In this document: in pieces, positions 24,272 to 35,217 of the stretch | Numbering within the stretch: position 1 is the first letter of the stretch | Layout of the letters: each line of letters starts with the position of its first letter | Made by a program: the position numbers and the translations under genes | Assembly (NCBI GenBank): GCA_022497155.1 | Contig: MU385713.1 | Coordinates: forward strand, 1 to 64,000 | Direction: 5' to 3' | From: Whalleya microplaca | Taxonomy: Eukaryota > Ascomycota > Sordariomycetes > Xylariales > Xylariaceae | DNA length: 64,000 bases | The notes under the pieces: model-generated | What the model was told of the DNA's origin: nothing | The model's input: only the letters and a program-made list of their open reading frames with translations | The model's database searches: none

Positions 24272-26058
24272 ATGCCTCCTAAGAACAAAGGAGGCTATAA
24301 GGCGAAAGGTGCTGAATGTACGTGATAGTCTCCAGCTAGAATTCCAGTCTCTACAGCTCTCTCTATATCTCTATATCTCTCGATCCAGAAAAGTGCTAGA
24401 AACCGTACTAACTTGCTCCGTCTACCCAGCAGCAAAACAGGAGCCGCCCAAGCAGCCGCAGACCGTCCGAGAGCGCGAGTGGCAGTGGTACTACGACACG
24501 AACCCGTACCAGAAGGCGTACGAGGAGCTGGGGCTCCGTGGCATGACCCCCGCGGACCGCCAGGCCTACCTGAACTCGGCGTACCTGCGCCCCGGCGCGG
24601 CCAGGAACCTCTCGAACAAGGCGCAGAAGGAGCTCTGGAAGCAGCTGAACGAGGCCAACGTGCCGGTCCGCAGCCTGCCGCGCCCCCGCGACGAACACCT
24701 GCGCGCCATCTACGGCCGCGACCGCGCCGGGCGCGAGATCGCCGATTATACCGTCGACGAGTTCGAAGCCCGCGATCGCAAGACGGTTCGCCTCGCCCTG
24801 CTTACCGACGACAGCCGCATCTTTGTGGTTAACCGGGAACGGGCCGAGAGGGGCACGCTGATAATACGGGATCCTGCGGACGAGCCGAGGAGGTTCACGT
24901 GTACTGAGGAGGACGTCGAGGCCGAGCGGGCCAGACGTATCGAGATGGCGGAGCTGAGGAGGGAGCTCTACGGGCACAAGACCGACTCGTTTGCCCTCGA
25001 CCCGGACTGGGACGATGTTACGCCGATACCCCAGGTCGAGCCCGAGGGCGCGCTGGCGTCGATTGCGTATCCGGATGACTATGCCGAGTGTACGTACCTC
25101 AGAACGACGACCTAGTAGCTTTCTGCGTTTCGCAGAGGATATGTACCTACCTAGGGGGCTAACTCGTCGTCTTGCTATAGCAATGTCCTACCTCCGCGCC
25201 GTCATGGCCGCCAAGGAGCACTCGCCGCGCTGCCTGAAGCTGACCGAGCACATCATCTCGCTGAACCCGGCGCACTACACGGTGTGGCTGTACCGCTTCG
25301 CCATCATCTCGGCCCTCAACATCTCGATCTCGTCCGAGCTCGCGTGGCTGAACGAGGTGTCGCTGACGCACATCAAGAACTACCAGATCTGGCACCACCG
25401 GCAGCTACTCCTCGACCACCTGTACCCGGCGATCAGCACGTCCCCCGAGGAGGTCGCCGCGCTGGCGGCCACCGAGCGCGAGTTCCTGACCAAAATGCTC
25501 GAGCTCGACACCAAGAACTATCACGTCTGGTGCTACCGGCAGTACCTGGTGCGCAAGCTGGGGATGTGGGGCGCCGCGGAGCGCGACAGCGTCGAGGCCA
25601 TGATCGGGGACGACGTGCGCAACAACTCCGCCTGGTCGCACCGCTTCTTCGTCGTCTTCTCCGACCCCGCCTACGCCTCCGCCTCCTCCGCGGCCACGGA
25701 GCCCGACCCCGGCGTGCCCCGCGAGGTCATCGATCGCGAGGTCGGCTACGCGAAGGAGATGATCGCCAAAGCGCCGCAGAACCAGAGTCCCTGGAACTAC
25801 CTCCGCGGCGCCCTGGTCAAGGGCGGGCGGGCGCTGGGCGAGGTTCGCGCGTTCGCGGAGGGGTTTGTTAGCGGGCTTGGCGAGGAGGAGGGGGAGGAGA
25901 AGGTGCAGAGCTCGCATGCGCTGGATTTGTTGGTCGATGTGTATAAGGAGGCGGGTGAGCGGGAGCGCGCGGAGCTTTGTCTTAGACGGCTGGGTGAGAA
26001 GTGGGATCGGATACGCGCTGGGTATTGGGAGTATAGGAGGCGGATGCTGGATAGTTAG
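24272..26058 (+). CDS. ram2: Protein farnesyltransferase / geranylgeranyltransferase-I alpha subunit with N-terminal insertion
   Basis: This is the shared alpha subunit of the two CaaX prenyltransferases; it pairs with the Ram1 or Cdc43 beta subunit in the cytosol. Exons 24272-24317, 24430-25089 and 25181-26058 join in phase and give 527 residues, while related proteins are about 320-370. Residues 1-16 (MPPKNKGGYKAKGAES) and the motif DWDDVTPIPQ at 208-217 are normally almost adjacent in fungal homologues; here about 190 residues lie between. The prenyltransferase alpha repeats follow: NPAHYTVWLYR, NYQIWHHRQLLLD, NYHVWCYRQYLVRKL, NNSAWSHRFFVV and NQSPWNYLRG. The extra region is mostly charged helix (EWQWYYDTNPYQ, AQKELWKQL, EDVEAERARRIEM) plus a beta-like stretch (RIFVVNRE, GTLIIRDP). 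I recognise no domain in it. GC content and codon use match the rest of the gene. Confidence 0.93.
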
Positions 26059-26878
26059 GTAGGTTGGTTGGGCCCTGAGAGAGAAGGGGGGAAGGCTGGG
26101 TATGTGTGTATGCTATGATATGCTATATTACTATGCTGCTGTGCTCTGCTGGAAGGTGGTTATGCGTAGAGAAAGGTGTAGTTATATGGAAGTAGGAGCG
26201 TGTTTCTCGAATAGGTGGCTGAGTGAGTTAACAAATAACTGCTTTTCGTTTTGAGTGAGTGCTGGTGGGCCTTGAATGAGTGGCTTGAGATGTAGACTAT
26301 GAGTGTAAGGAGATATGCTATGGATGCAAAGCGGTAGAACGGAGAATGGCAAGCTAGTATTGTGCGTCTCAGTTCGGCGTATTGGGCTGTAAGAGGAAAG
26401 GATAGCAGTTCTATATGGTGCTTTGATATACACAGTACAGTAGCAAATACGGACTTTCAACTAATGTATTACTACTTCTGCCCCTTCAATAGATCAATAA
26501 GAGCAGTCAGATACGCAATTCTCTCCTTGAGCAGGAAGAATCTAGCGTAAGCATGCTTGCTAGACAGGTAATTGAAGTGACATCAACCATAACTAGTAGC
26601 TTGCTATATTCCGAGAATATAGTGTACTGATCTAAGAACTTAAACTCACGACACAAGTCTGGTAGTCATAGGTAGTAAGATCTAGATTGCGAATCTCCTT
26701 TCATCAAGTATCGACGACTAGATATCCCTACGCAGGCGGTCGTTCGTGATCTACCTAGGCATCATTCAACGCCAGCCATGCGACATAGGTACAGATCGAT
26801 ATCCCACACTCGCTCGCTCACTGCCTAATCCACCTCCCCTGCCCCCCCCTCTCTCCCAACATAGTATGCGCATTTGCA
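26059..26878. other. Convergent intergenic, no gene seen
   Basis: The 3' flanks of ram2 and the NTF2-like gene, about 820 bases, with short AT-rich tracts. No credible coding frame. Confidence 0.6.
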
Positions 26879-27520
26879 TCACAGCGCACGAAAGTTCTGG
26901 CTCACGACAACCCACCGGCGCAGCCCGCGCGGCGCGTTGCGGCCCCAGGCCTCCCAGTGCGGGACGAGCAGGAAGGCCTCGTGGAAGGCCTTGGTCTCGG
27001 CGTCCTCACCCTTACCGTAGCGGACCGAGCCGCTGACCTGCACGGCGATGCTCAGGCGGTCGCCCTTCTTGGCGTCGGCGCCGGTGCGCTCCGGCGCGCC
27101 CGCCGCGTAGTTCGCGTTCACGGGCTGCGCGTCGAAGGAGCGCACGTCGTAGTATACTGCAGCTGGTGTCAGTTCGTTTGTACGTGGGTGGGTGGCTGGG
27201 TAGGTAGGTATGTGTGCAGGGTGAGGGGTGACGTACCTGGGTTCCCTTGCTTGTTCAGCAGCGCCTCGTAGTCCGCCGGCGTCTCGCACACGTGCCCGTT
27301 GATGCTGATGTCCGGCTTCACGGAGGCGGCCGTCAGCAGCGGTGACACGTTCGCGTAGTATTGGCTGAGATCATGCCGCCGGCTCAGCGCCTCGTAGTAG
27401 TGGTCGACGAAGCTTTGCGCCGCTGTTGAATATGTTAGTTTGTGAGGCAGACATGTGGCTGGGAGGATGCTTACTCTCGCTTGCTACTCTTGCTTGGACG
27501 TCTGGGGTTGGCTGAGTCAT
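26879..27520 (-). CDS. NTF2-like domain protein, possibly mRNA-export factor Nxt1/p15
   Basis: Exons 27520-27475, 27422-27237 and 27156-26879 give 169 residues through GTAAGC...CAG and GTACGT...CAG introns. The N-terminal helix AQSFVDHYYEALSRRHDLSQYY and the strands SVKPDISINGHVC, SIAVQVSGSVRYG and FHEAFLLVPHWEA form the cone-shaped NTF2 fold, with the usual F-V-x-x-Y-Y opening. The C-terminal block RRWVVVSQNFRAL matches the final beta strands and the terminal F-R-x-L of NXT1/p15-type proteins, which pair with Mex67/TAP in nuclear export. Assignment to that partner rather than to NTF2 proper or another single-domain NTF2 protein rests on the C-terminus and is inference. The Gly/Ala-rich loop between the strands is longer than in yeast NTF2. 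Confidence 0.8.
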
Positions 27521-28261
27521 TTTCTTGACAGTTCTTAATTGTGCGATGAGGAATTCAAATATACGATGTCGGGAAGTAGTTCGCAGAGCGCTGAGGTACG
27601 AGATATGGATGCGTGTAAGTGAAGGCTTCAATGAAGTTTAGATGGTCCGTTTACACTGGTGTTCAAGGAACTTCTCAGTGCAGCAAGATCTAGTTGAGTG
27701 CAACCAGCTAGGCCGATGATATGTCAAAGATGCTCATTAAAGGCTTATGCTGCGCTATGCTTCTGTTTGGTTTGAGATTATTGGTAGGAAGGCAGGATAT
27801 CTTCAAGTTGTCCAAGAGTAAGTGTTCATTGAATGAATAAAATATGTCTTGAATACTGTTTACTGACACTGTGTGGAGCTACTTTGCTTAGGTCAATAAT
27901 AGTGATTGAGAGCCCAGCGCACAGTATATATTTTCCAAAAGCACGGTGTGCTTCATTGCTTCAAACATAAGGTTCTACCTTGTAACCCATCGTTGGCAAA
28001 CGTCTACTACGCCTTGACACTAGGTGCTGATACTACAACCTACTATAGCACTCACTAACATAGAGGAGTATGCATATCCTTCCTAATATCCTTATTACAA
28101 CACATGTGTAGCCTCATTTGACACCCTAATGTCAGAGGATTCATGAAAATTGTCCGTAGATTGTACCTGAAGTCTTACACAACATTTCATCTCACAGTAA
28201 CCACAATTCAGCGTATGTGTATATAAGCATGAGCTCGGCTATTCATATCTACGTCAAATAA
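27521..28261. other. Intergenic, no gene seen
   Basis: About 740 bases between two minus-strand genes. It holds the promoter of the NTF2-like gene and the 3' flank of the Zn2Cys6 gene. AT-rich text without open frames of note. Confidence 0.6.
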
Positions 28262-29377
28262 TTATAAAGTCGCCGGACGAATACCAAGTTGTTTAATAGG
28301 CCATTCAACAAGGCCCCTGTGATAGACCGGCAATAACTCTTCAATTTTCAGCAAAAGCGGCTCTACTCTCCCCTTTGCCCACCACCTGTCCTCGACTCTG
28401 TGTAGTAGGACACACCAAAAGGCCATTATGATCAAGGCTGGCGACTGACGAGCAGCTAGGTCTGCCCTAACAATGGGGCTCATGCTAGGTGGAAATCTAA
28501 GCGCGGCGTTCTTACGATCCAGAATCGAACCCGCCGTGTCTGACAAGAAGAATGATACGCGTAGCCTCTCTATAGAGCTCGCGTATGCCTCCCTATGTTC
28601 GTGAGAGATAGGAAGCTTCGCTTCCAGATCAAGGAGTATACTATCAGTCGGCCCATCACTCAGTCTTCCCGTATCGGGCGTGGACGTATCTCCTAGAAGC
28701 ACTCCCAGGGGCGATCGGACAATGGTAATGCCATGCTCTCGGGTGATAGCAGCGCAGCCCTGAATGAGAATGAGCCACTCGGCGAGAGTATTGGCTTCCT
28801 CGTTGAATATCAGTGACAGCGTATCCTTTGCCGCAGCGAAATGGTACGGAATGATCAAACAAGAGCACGCAAATAAGGGTAGAGCCAAGTCCATCGTGTT
28901 AGCCGCCAGAGCAGCCCGGAAAAGCGTGATAGCTCTGCCTTGATGCTCGGCAGCGAGTTGCTCTAGCTTTCCGGCTTCTTCTGGACGTAGAGACTTGAGA
29001 TGGAGCGCCGCGACAGCGAGGAGTTCATGCAGCAGGAACTGATGCTGAGTCGCAAGATCCGCAACAGCATCCCGCCAGACCTCTACGGATGCCTCGTCGT
29101 CAGACTGCGCGAGGGATGTGGATGTGATGAAATGACGATGCAAGCCAAAGTCGGTGAAAGTAAAAGATGGCGCCTCGTAGTGTCTGGATACTACCGGATT
29201 CGAGCTCTTTTCCCGAGATGGCGCTAAACTGCATGGAAGTTGTCTTTTAACACAATATGAGCAAGGCTGTCCCTCGTCACATTTCCTCTTCCTGCCCTTG
29301 CAAGTATTGCACCCGGCCCGGCTCTTATGATGAGCCTTCCGAGTTTTTGATGGTATTCGTGTGGCGGTCGCATTCAT
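28262..29377 (-). CDS. Zn2Cys6 transcription factor
   Basis: A single exon of 371 residues. The N-terminus contains the binuclear zinc cluster C-x2-C-x6-C-x5-C-x2-C-x6-C at residues 23-49 (CNTCKGRKRKCDEG ... C), preceded by basic residues. A short linker is followed by a fungal-specific alpha-helical region (LHRHFITSTSLAQ, WRDAVADLATQHQFLLHELLAVAALHL, LFACSCLIIPYHFA). That combination resembles the UPC2/sterol-uptake-control type and related small regulators; the L-H-E-L-L-A-V-A-A-L-H-L block is characteristic of that group. The target is unknown. The nearest genes are the NTF2-like gene and, across 2.4 kb of empty DNA, serine/threonine dehydratase. Neither makes an obvious regulated cluster with it. 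Confidence 0.92.
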   Translation of the reverse strand: MNATATRIPSKTRKAHHKSRAGCNTCKGRKRKCDEGQPCSYCVKRQLPCSLAPSREKSSNPVVSRHYEAPSFTFTDFGLHRHFITSTSLAQSDDEASVEVWRDAVADLATQHQFLLHELLAVAALHLKSLRPEEAGKLEQLAAEHQGRAITLFRAALAANTMDLALPLFACSCLIIPYHFAAAKDTLSLIFNEEANTLAEWLILIQGCAAITREHGITIVRSPLGVLLGDTSTPDTGRLSDGPTDSILLDLEAKLPISHEHREAYASSIERLRVSFFLSDTAGSILDRKNAALRFPPSMSPIVRADLAARQSPALIIMAFWCVLLHRVEDRWWAKGRVEPLLLKIEELLPVYHRGLVEWPIKQLGIRPATL

Positions 29378-31807
29378 TTTTCACCGCTCTCACTTGAATC
29401 TTTGACAATGCACTTACTGATGATGAGTTTGACAAATATCGAGATGATGGACCTGATTACCTATGTATACATGAATCTGCACAGAGTCCAGCTGGTAAAC
29501 TCAAAGATGTGTAGACCTAGGCAGTGCAGGTAGCAGATACCCAGGTAATGCGTATTACACGGACGTACCTACCTAAATACCACGGTAAGTATCACGGAAT
29601 AAGATTTCCCCGCCATCTTCCATCCAGAAACAGTTTCGCCTTGGCGTTTTGATTGGACAGTAACGTATCTCGAATGATATAGCTTGGGGAGAAAACATCG
29701 ATGATTGCCGGTTTTCCATGCACTGTTCTCTATAGAATAGATGATACCGCGACTTTTCAAGCTATACACAGTCAGTTTTCAGAGTCCATAATGCAATCGC
29801 ATCTCTCCTACACGAGACTTACTCGAGCCCCTTACAACACAAGCAACATCAATGTCAAGCGTGACACTTCTCATAAGTCCCGCTTTGGAGGCTCTTTGTT
29901 GGTGTCGAATATCGACTTGATAATATCTATCAGTACCATACCCTATCCTGCGGAAAGTGTAGTGTTGAGGAGTGTCGTATTGATCACCACGATCATTAGA
30001 AATTGTCACCTAACTGACGCAGCAGCGATAGACCCTACCGCTGGCACATACTCTGTCCGATTAGAGACCTGGGACTGGAAAGGAACTTGTCAAACTATCA
30101 AGATTGTCAGAAATATGAACACCCAACTCTGGCTTGCATTGTTACTGTGAAAGAATGAAGAACAACTGGTTTGGCAATTATCTGCTGGTCAAGGCCAGCC
30201 CGTAGATTATCAACATGACACCCCTTGAACTTCGTCTACCCCATGTCAGTTTTATTTCTTCTCTGCTCAAAATCCTGGTATGCCTCAATATTTTGGCCCA
30301 TCAAACACTCGACACTGAGCAGCTTCATGGATGATTTAGGGGTTGACATTGTGATCTGATGAACACTACCTACAATATTCATCCGACTGAAAGGACACAA
30401 TTATGTATTCGAAATCCTTAACGATGGAGATCCAAGTGAACGTGGACATCATTTCACATAGAAGATTGTTCGGATGATAATCTGTGGAGTTACAGGTTGA
30501 GAGATTTAATATAATGTTGGACACTTGAGTCTCTTTACTTTCCACGGCATAGCTGGACGGGTAATGCACCTACATTTTTCATCATAGGTGTTTCGACTTC
30601 GGCCCTGAAGAAGGTTATAGTATTGTTACTTGCGGTATCTTGAGAAGAACGAAATCAATCTATTAAGCAAAGCCCTGCAATCAACATCAAATATCTAGGG
30701 ATATTGGAGAGTTTAAAGGACTGAAACTTAACTACTCTCTCACTCTAATAACCATCACTTGAATACTTCTGGCTGTAGGTATTCTTTAAACTAACCCTTA
30801 TATGTCCTTGAGTCATCTATCTGAATAATAGCAAGACTCGTCCGGTACAGTATCTTGAGGGTGCCGTTCATGTAACATCACTTACACCCAGCTACTTGTG
30901 GTTTTGCTATTAGAGTACCTTGCCCACCGTTCGAGTTCCGAGTGTTTTGGAACCATACCAACAGTGCTTCTGAGATGTGTAAAGAACTTCCTGTTTGACT
31001 TATTCGGCGGAATACACCTACGAAAGTATTCGATAGTCATAGTATTTGTAAGTAGGGTTGGTCTTACAATGAATACGGGCTGGTTCTGAAAGACAATATC
31101 GGAAAGCGACGGTATAGTTGTATGAAGTTGCTAGGTATCCTACTATTAATTACCCTATACTTACCCTATGCTTACCCTATAGTTACGTACCTGGGGTAAT
31201 AGGAAAGACTATGAAGGCCTTCTAGTGGATGGCATTAGTCGGAAGTTTAAACCCAAATCAACCCGCATTAGTTCCGCTCCGCAGTACGCTGCGATACGCT
31301 GGGTCGGCTGATCAATTGGGACCTGCAGTGTTACGTTAAAGTCCAAGAATCCATCGATACGCCTTATTGTCATTATTCATCGACATAATAGAAATTCCAC
31401 CGTAGACGGACCTCGAGGAAAGAAGAATGTATAGATGGGTGACGCTTGCAGTAGAATCCACATTCGTGGATTGGGACTTATCGAGATATCAGCTTACACT
31501 TGTTAGTTGGAAAGCTGTAAAAACTATTTAACTGTTGTTCCCAGGAGCGAAAATCGGATTCATTCGACCAATCCCTCATACTCTCACCTCTGCAGCCAAC
31601 ACACCCGTGCTACATCAGGAAGACTTGCTGTTTGGCTTATAATCCAAGAGCTTTTGGTCAACATATCAATTCATAGGCACTTTTCCATTAAACTAGTCAT
31701 CTCGTCGGTAGTAACTTACGAAGAGTTAACTTATTGAGGTCAACACCCGTACAGAACATACAGAACGAAGGGACCTCCATTGAAAGACCTGCCAACCATC
31801 AATAGCA
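29378..31807. other. 2.4-kb gene-poor stretch
   Basis: I see only short frames with no family features on either strand. Repetitive hints are few: a CTTACCCTAT pair near 31,150-31,175 and TAGGTA-type text. Composition is close to the window's other intergenic DNA and not RIP-like. A small intron-rich gene could be hidden, but I cannot support one. Confidence 0.55.
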
Positions 31808-33034
31808 ATGGGTTCATACACACCAGAGCCACCAAAGCTCTTCATAGAAACACCATGCATCCCCTCGACTACTCTCTCGCGAGTAGCAGGCTGGTCAGTG
31901 CTACTCCGCAACAACCTCGCTATGTGACAGACACTGACATGCCATGCCTACTTACAGTAACATCTTCCTCAAGCTAGAGAATCTCCAGCCCTCGGGCTCC
32001 TTCAAGTCCCGCGGAATAGGGACATTGATGCTGCGAGCTCTCCTCTCGCACACAGCGGAGGGCGTGCACTTCTACTGCTCCTCGGGAGGCAATGCGGGCC
32101 TGGCCTGCGCAACCGCGGCCGCGACCCTGAAGCAGCCTTGCACCATCGTCGTGCCCATGACGACGCCCGCGCATATGCTGGACAAGATACGTCTGCTGGG
32201 CGCGGCTGTGCAGCAGGAGGGTGTGAACTGGGCCGCAGCGGACCAGTATATGCGCGATGAACTTCTCGCGCATGATCCCAAGGGCATTGTGAGTAGCATC
32301 TAGCATCCTTTTCGCTCTTTCTTTCTTGATGGCGCGTAATGATGGGTATACCCGGAGGCTAAGCACTCTCGACAATAGGCCAACCTACCTAGAAAGAGAA
32401 ATATTAATCTGTATTACTATAGTATGTTCCTCCTTTCGACCATCCCGATATCTGGGACGGTGCGAGCACGCTGGTCGACGAGCTCGTTTCGGCGAACGGG
32501 GTCTTTGGTGGCAGCATCGACGGGATCGTATGCAATTGCGGCGGTGGCGGCTTACTGAACGGGATCATGGCCGGCGTGGAGAGGAACAATGCCCTGGGCG
32601 CATTAGGTTTCTCGCCTAAGCCGCAGGTCGTGGTTGTCGAGACGGAAGGCGCGCATAGTTTGAATGCGAGCGTGAAGGCAGGGACCCTCGTCAGACTTCC
32701 TGAGATCACGAGCATAGCGACGAGTTTGGGTGCGTCGATGGTCTCGGAAAAGACGTTTGAGTGGAGCAAAGAGGACCATCTGACGAGCGTCGTCATCACA
32801 GATAGAGACGCTGTCATGGGCTCGGTGAAGTTTGCCGATGACGCACGTATGTTGGTGGAGGTCTCGTGCGGCGCCACTATAGCTATTGTCTATAACGGTG
32901 TCTTGAAAGAAGCCATGGGTAAGGGGTTAAGCGACGAGGAGTGGAGTCGGAAGAATGTCGTGGTGGTTGTGTGTGGCGGATCCAATGTCTCTCTTGAGGG
33001 TTTAAGGACATACCAGGAAACGTATAAAGTTTAA
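31808..33034 (+). CDS. L-serine/L-threonine dehydratase (PLP-dependent)
   Basis: The enzyme deaminates L-serine to pyruvate and L-threonine to 2-oxobutanoate; it resembles catabolic Cha1 of yeast. Exons 31808-31893, 31958-32288 and 32423-33034 join in phase (introns GTCAGT...CAG and GTGAGT...TAG) and give 342 residues. PLP lysine 45 lies in PSGSFKSRG; the glycine loop SSGGNAG at 70-76 and the GGGG stretch in VCNCGGGGLLNG bind the phosphate. There is no ACT domain, so this is not the biosynthetic, isoleucine-regulated threonine deaminase. A terminal VVVVVCGGSNVSLEGL, with the serine that contacts the PLP ring nitrogen, completes fold type II. The product is cytosolic or mitochondrial; no clear targeting peptide is seen. 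Confidence 0.94.
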
Positions 33035-34329
33035 GTAACTTCTCATGACATATTAAATGAGCTAAAACAGATCTGTCCAACTCTTATGTCTCCTGTGTTG
33101 AGAAAATACCTTGTGTGAGGGGGCTGCTAGCAAGTGCACAACTTCAAGAAGCACCATGATGACTTCAAGAGCAGTTAACGGCACATCAATATGTGCTGTT
33201 TCTTCAGTAGGAACCGAACCAACTTGTGTCACATAGTCAGCCTTGTTTCAAATAAGAAATTTATCCCTGGAGGCGTAATGCTAGTATAATGACCCTAGTA
33301 GTCTGACCATCCACCAAGGGCATTAAAGCTGACTAACGGGGATCCTAACAATATGATTCTGAAGCAGTCTGTATCTAAGTCAGCTTTACAAAGTGATACA
33401 TTACCTAGGATCTTGTCAGACGTGATCTGGGTACCCGAACATTTATAGATGGAGCTTGTAATGTTGGCTAGCCGGCATATCGAATCTCGGTGTGATAGAG
33501 TGGTTCGAGGAGGCGTTTGGTTTGCTAGAGCATGCCACTGATTGCGGGTCCAGCTCATCGAGTTGGGTAAATGAGATGAACAACCTGAAAGCAAAAAATA
33601 CTTGATATTACTTGCTATGAAAAACTTGGAGAGCTTTCAAAGTCTAAGGGACTCGAGGTGAAAAATTGCTTCACAGGTGACGAAGGTTTCATTGTCCTCG
33701 AGTGAAAGATAGCAAACTCTTAACCCCTAAGAATCCAAAGTGTTGGGTAGAATGTTGGAATGACGAATTCCTTGACATCTTCAAGCAAGCTCGCTGTAAA
33801 TCAGCAAATCACGGCCAGTGAGCCTATGCTCATTCCTGTGCATACATATAGTTGGTGGCTTGGTCTGGAGTCTGTTGGGCAATAAATCTTACCAACTCGG
33901 CCTCGCTACTCTAATTCCGGCCGGGCAGCTTGCAATCAAGAGATTATATTCTGACACGATCTTAGCAATCAATTCGAATTTTTAATCATTGCTGCTAGCT
34001 TACGTCTAGAGTAGAGATGAAATTGTAGTTTGGTTCTCCAGGGCCTATCGAATCCCACGTTTGAAACAAAATCTCACCTGGGGGGGGAGAGCAACTTCTG
34101 ATCATGGCAAACAAATTGCCTTCGTGAAGTTAATACACTCGGGCAAAGACAGCATATGACTCTGACGGGTCAATTCAAACCAACTGGACTCGGTGTTCAA
34201 GATGGGATTCCAACATGGGAGAGGCTGTTCTCTCGCAAATAAAAGCCCGACATCTGTCTCCCAGAGCACAGGTGGTTTTGCGGGCAACTACGCAACTATC
34301 GAGTATCTTATTCCTGCATTCTATGAACC
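33035..34329. other. Intergenic, no gene seen
   Basis: About 1.3 kb with no supportable frame. A G-run (GGGGGGGGAGAG) lies near 34,080. The right end is the leader of the hypothetical gene. Confidence 0.6.
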
Positions 34330-34951
34330 ATGGCACATCCACAAGAAGAACCGCTGTATCGACAAATCTGTGAAAGGGTCGTCGATAATGCACGAGAGTA
34401 CTACCGGAACAATGGATATCCCTATTTAGAGATCCCGTCCGACCAATGGTGGCTATGTAACCGAGAGTACATGCCCGGCCAAGAAGGATGGATCGTATGC
34501 TATCTCAAAACGCTGGATCTGAGAGCCACACTGTTCCTCGCAGATGACGACCAGTGGGCCAGCATCAGGGCCGCTGCGGCATTTGGAGCTAATGGTAATC
34601 CCATAAAGGTTTACGGCGCCAAGTTCGAAGTCAAATTCGTTTATAGTGAGTAAACAACCCGATTGCGTCTCATGCAAAGTAGATGGAGGGATGGTCTGAT
34701 GTGCTAATCCCGATTGTGCAGCCACGCAAGTTCCTAACAGAGGCACCTCGCTGGCCCCCTCTTACGTCCATACCTCTGCGCAGTTATTCGGATCGGACGA
34801 CCCGCAGAGGCAAAACCAGGAGGACCATATGGGAGGCGTACACACAGCCATCAATGCTGTTGAGGTGGCTCCGTACCCGGTTGAAGTAGAGGAAGAGGAG
34901 TATGCAGTGAACCCTTTGGCACAGTACTTCACTAGATATGGCCAGCACTGA
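34330..34951 (+). CDS. Hypothetical protein, 181 aa
   Basis: I do not recognise this family. Exon 1 (34330-34645) and exon 2 (34722-34951) join in phase through a 76-nt GTGAGT...CAG intron, giving 181 residues. Without splicing the first exon runs only two codons past the donor before a stop. The first 60 residues are rich in aromatic residues (REYYRNNGYPYLEIPSDQWW, EYMPGQEGWIVCYL). A mixed alpha/beta segment follows (LRATLFLADDDQWASIRAAAAFG, KVYGAKFEVKFVY). The C-terminal third is polar and probably disordered, with an acidic VEVEEEEY and the end TRYGQH. No signal peptide, membrane helix or zinc motif is present. Splice phase and open frame make it a likely real gene, but no homologue can be claimed. 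Confidence 0.65.
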
Positions 34952-35217
34952 TGTGCTCACGGGAATTGTACCAAAGCCGGACTTACCCAGGAAGATGCAG
35001 TCTACTCGGTACCATCACCGGATAATGGGCTGTGGACTTCATAATACTGAAGCCGCTGGTATTTGGGGGTTCGTGGTTGTCTATTTTCCTTACAAGGGTC
35101 GTTGCGTTGGTTCGGTCATGGAGTTACTCTGTGTTGCACTCTCATCAATAGACTCAATTCCATCATGCTAGAACACACGACCACCTGTCGAGGCCACAAC
35201 GTGAACCCAAGCCAAGC

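Noticed and set aside
24408..24977. Antisense frame across ram2 exon 2
   Set aside because: Shadow of the GC-rich exon; no start context or motif.
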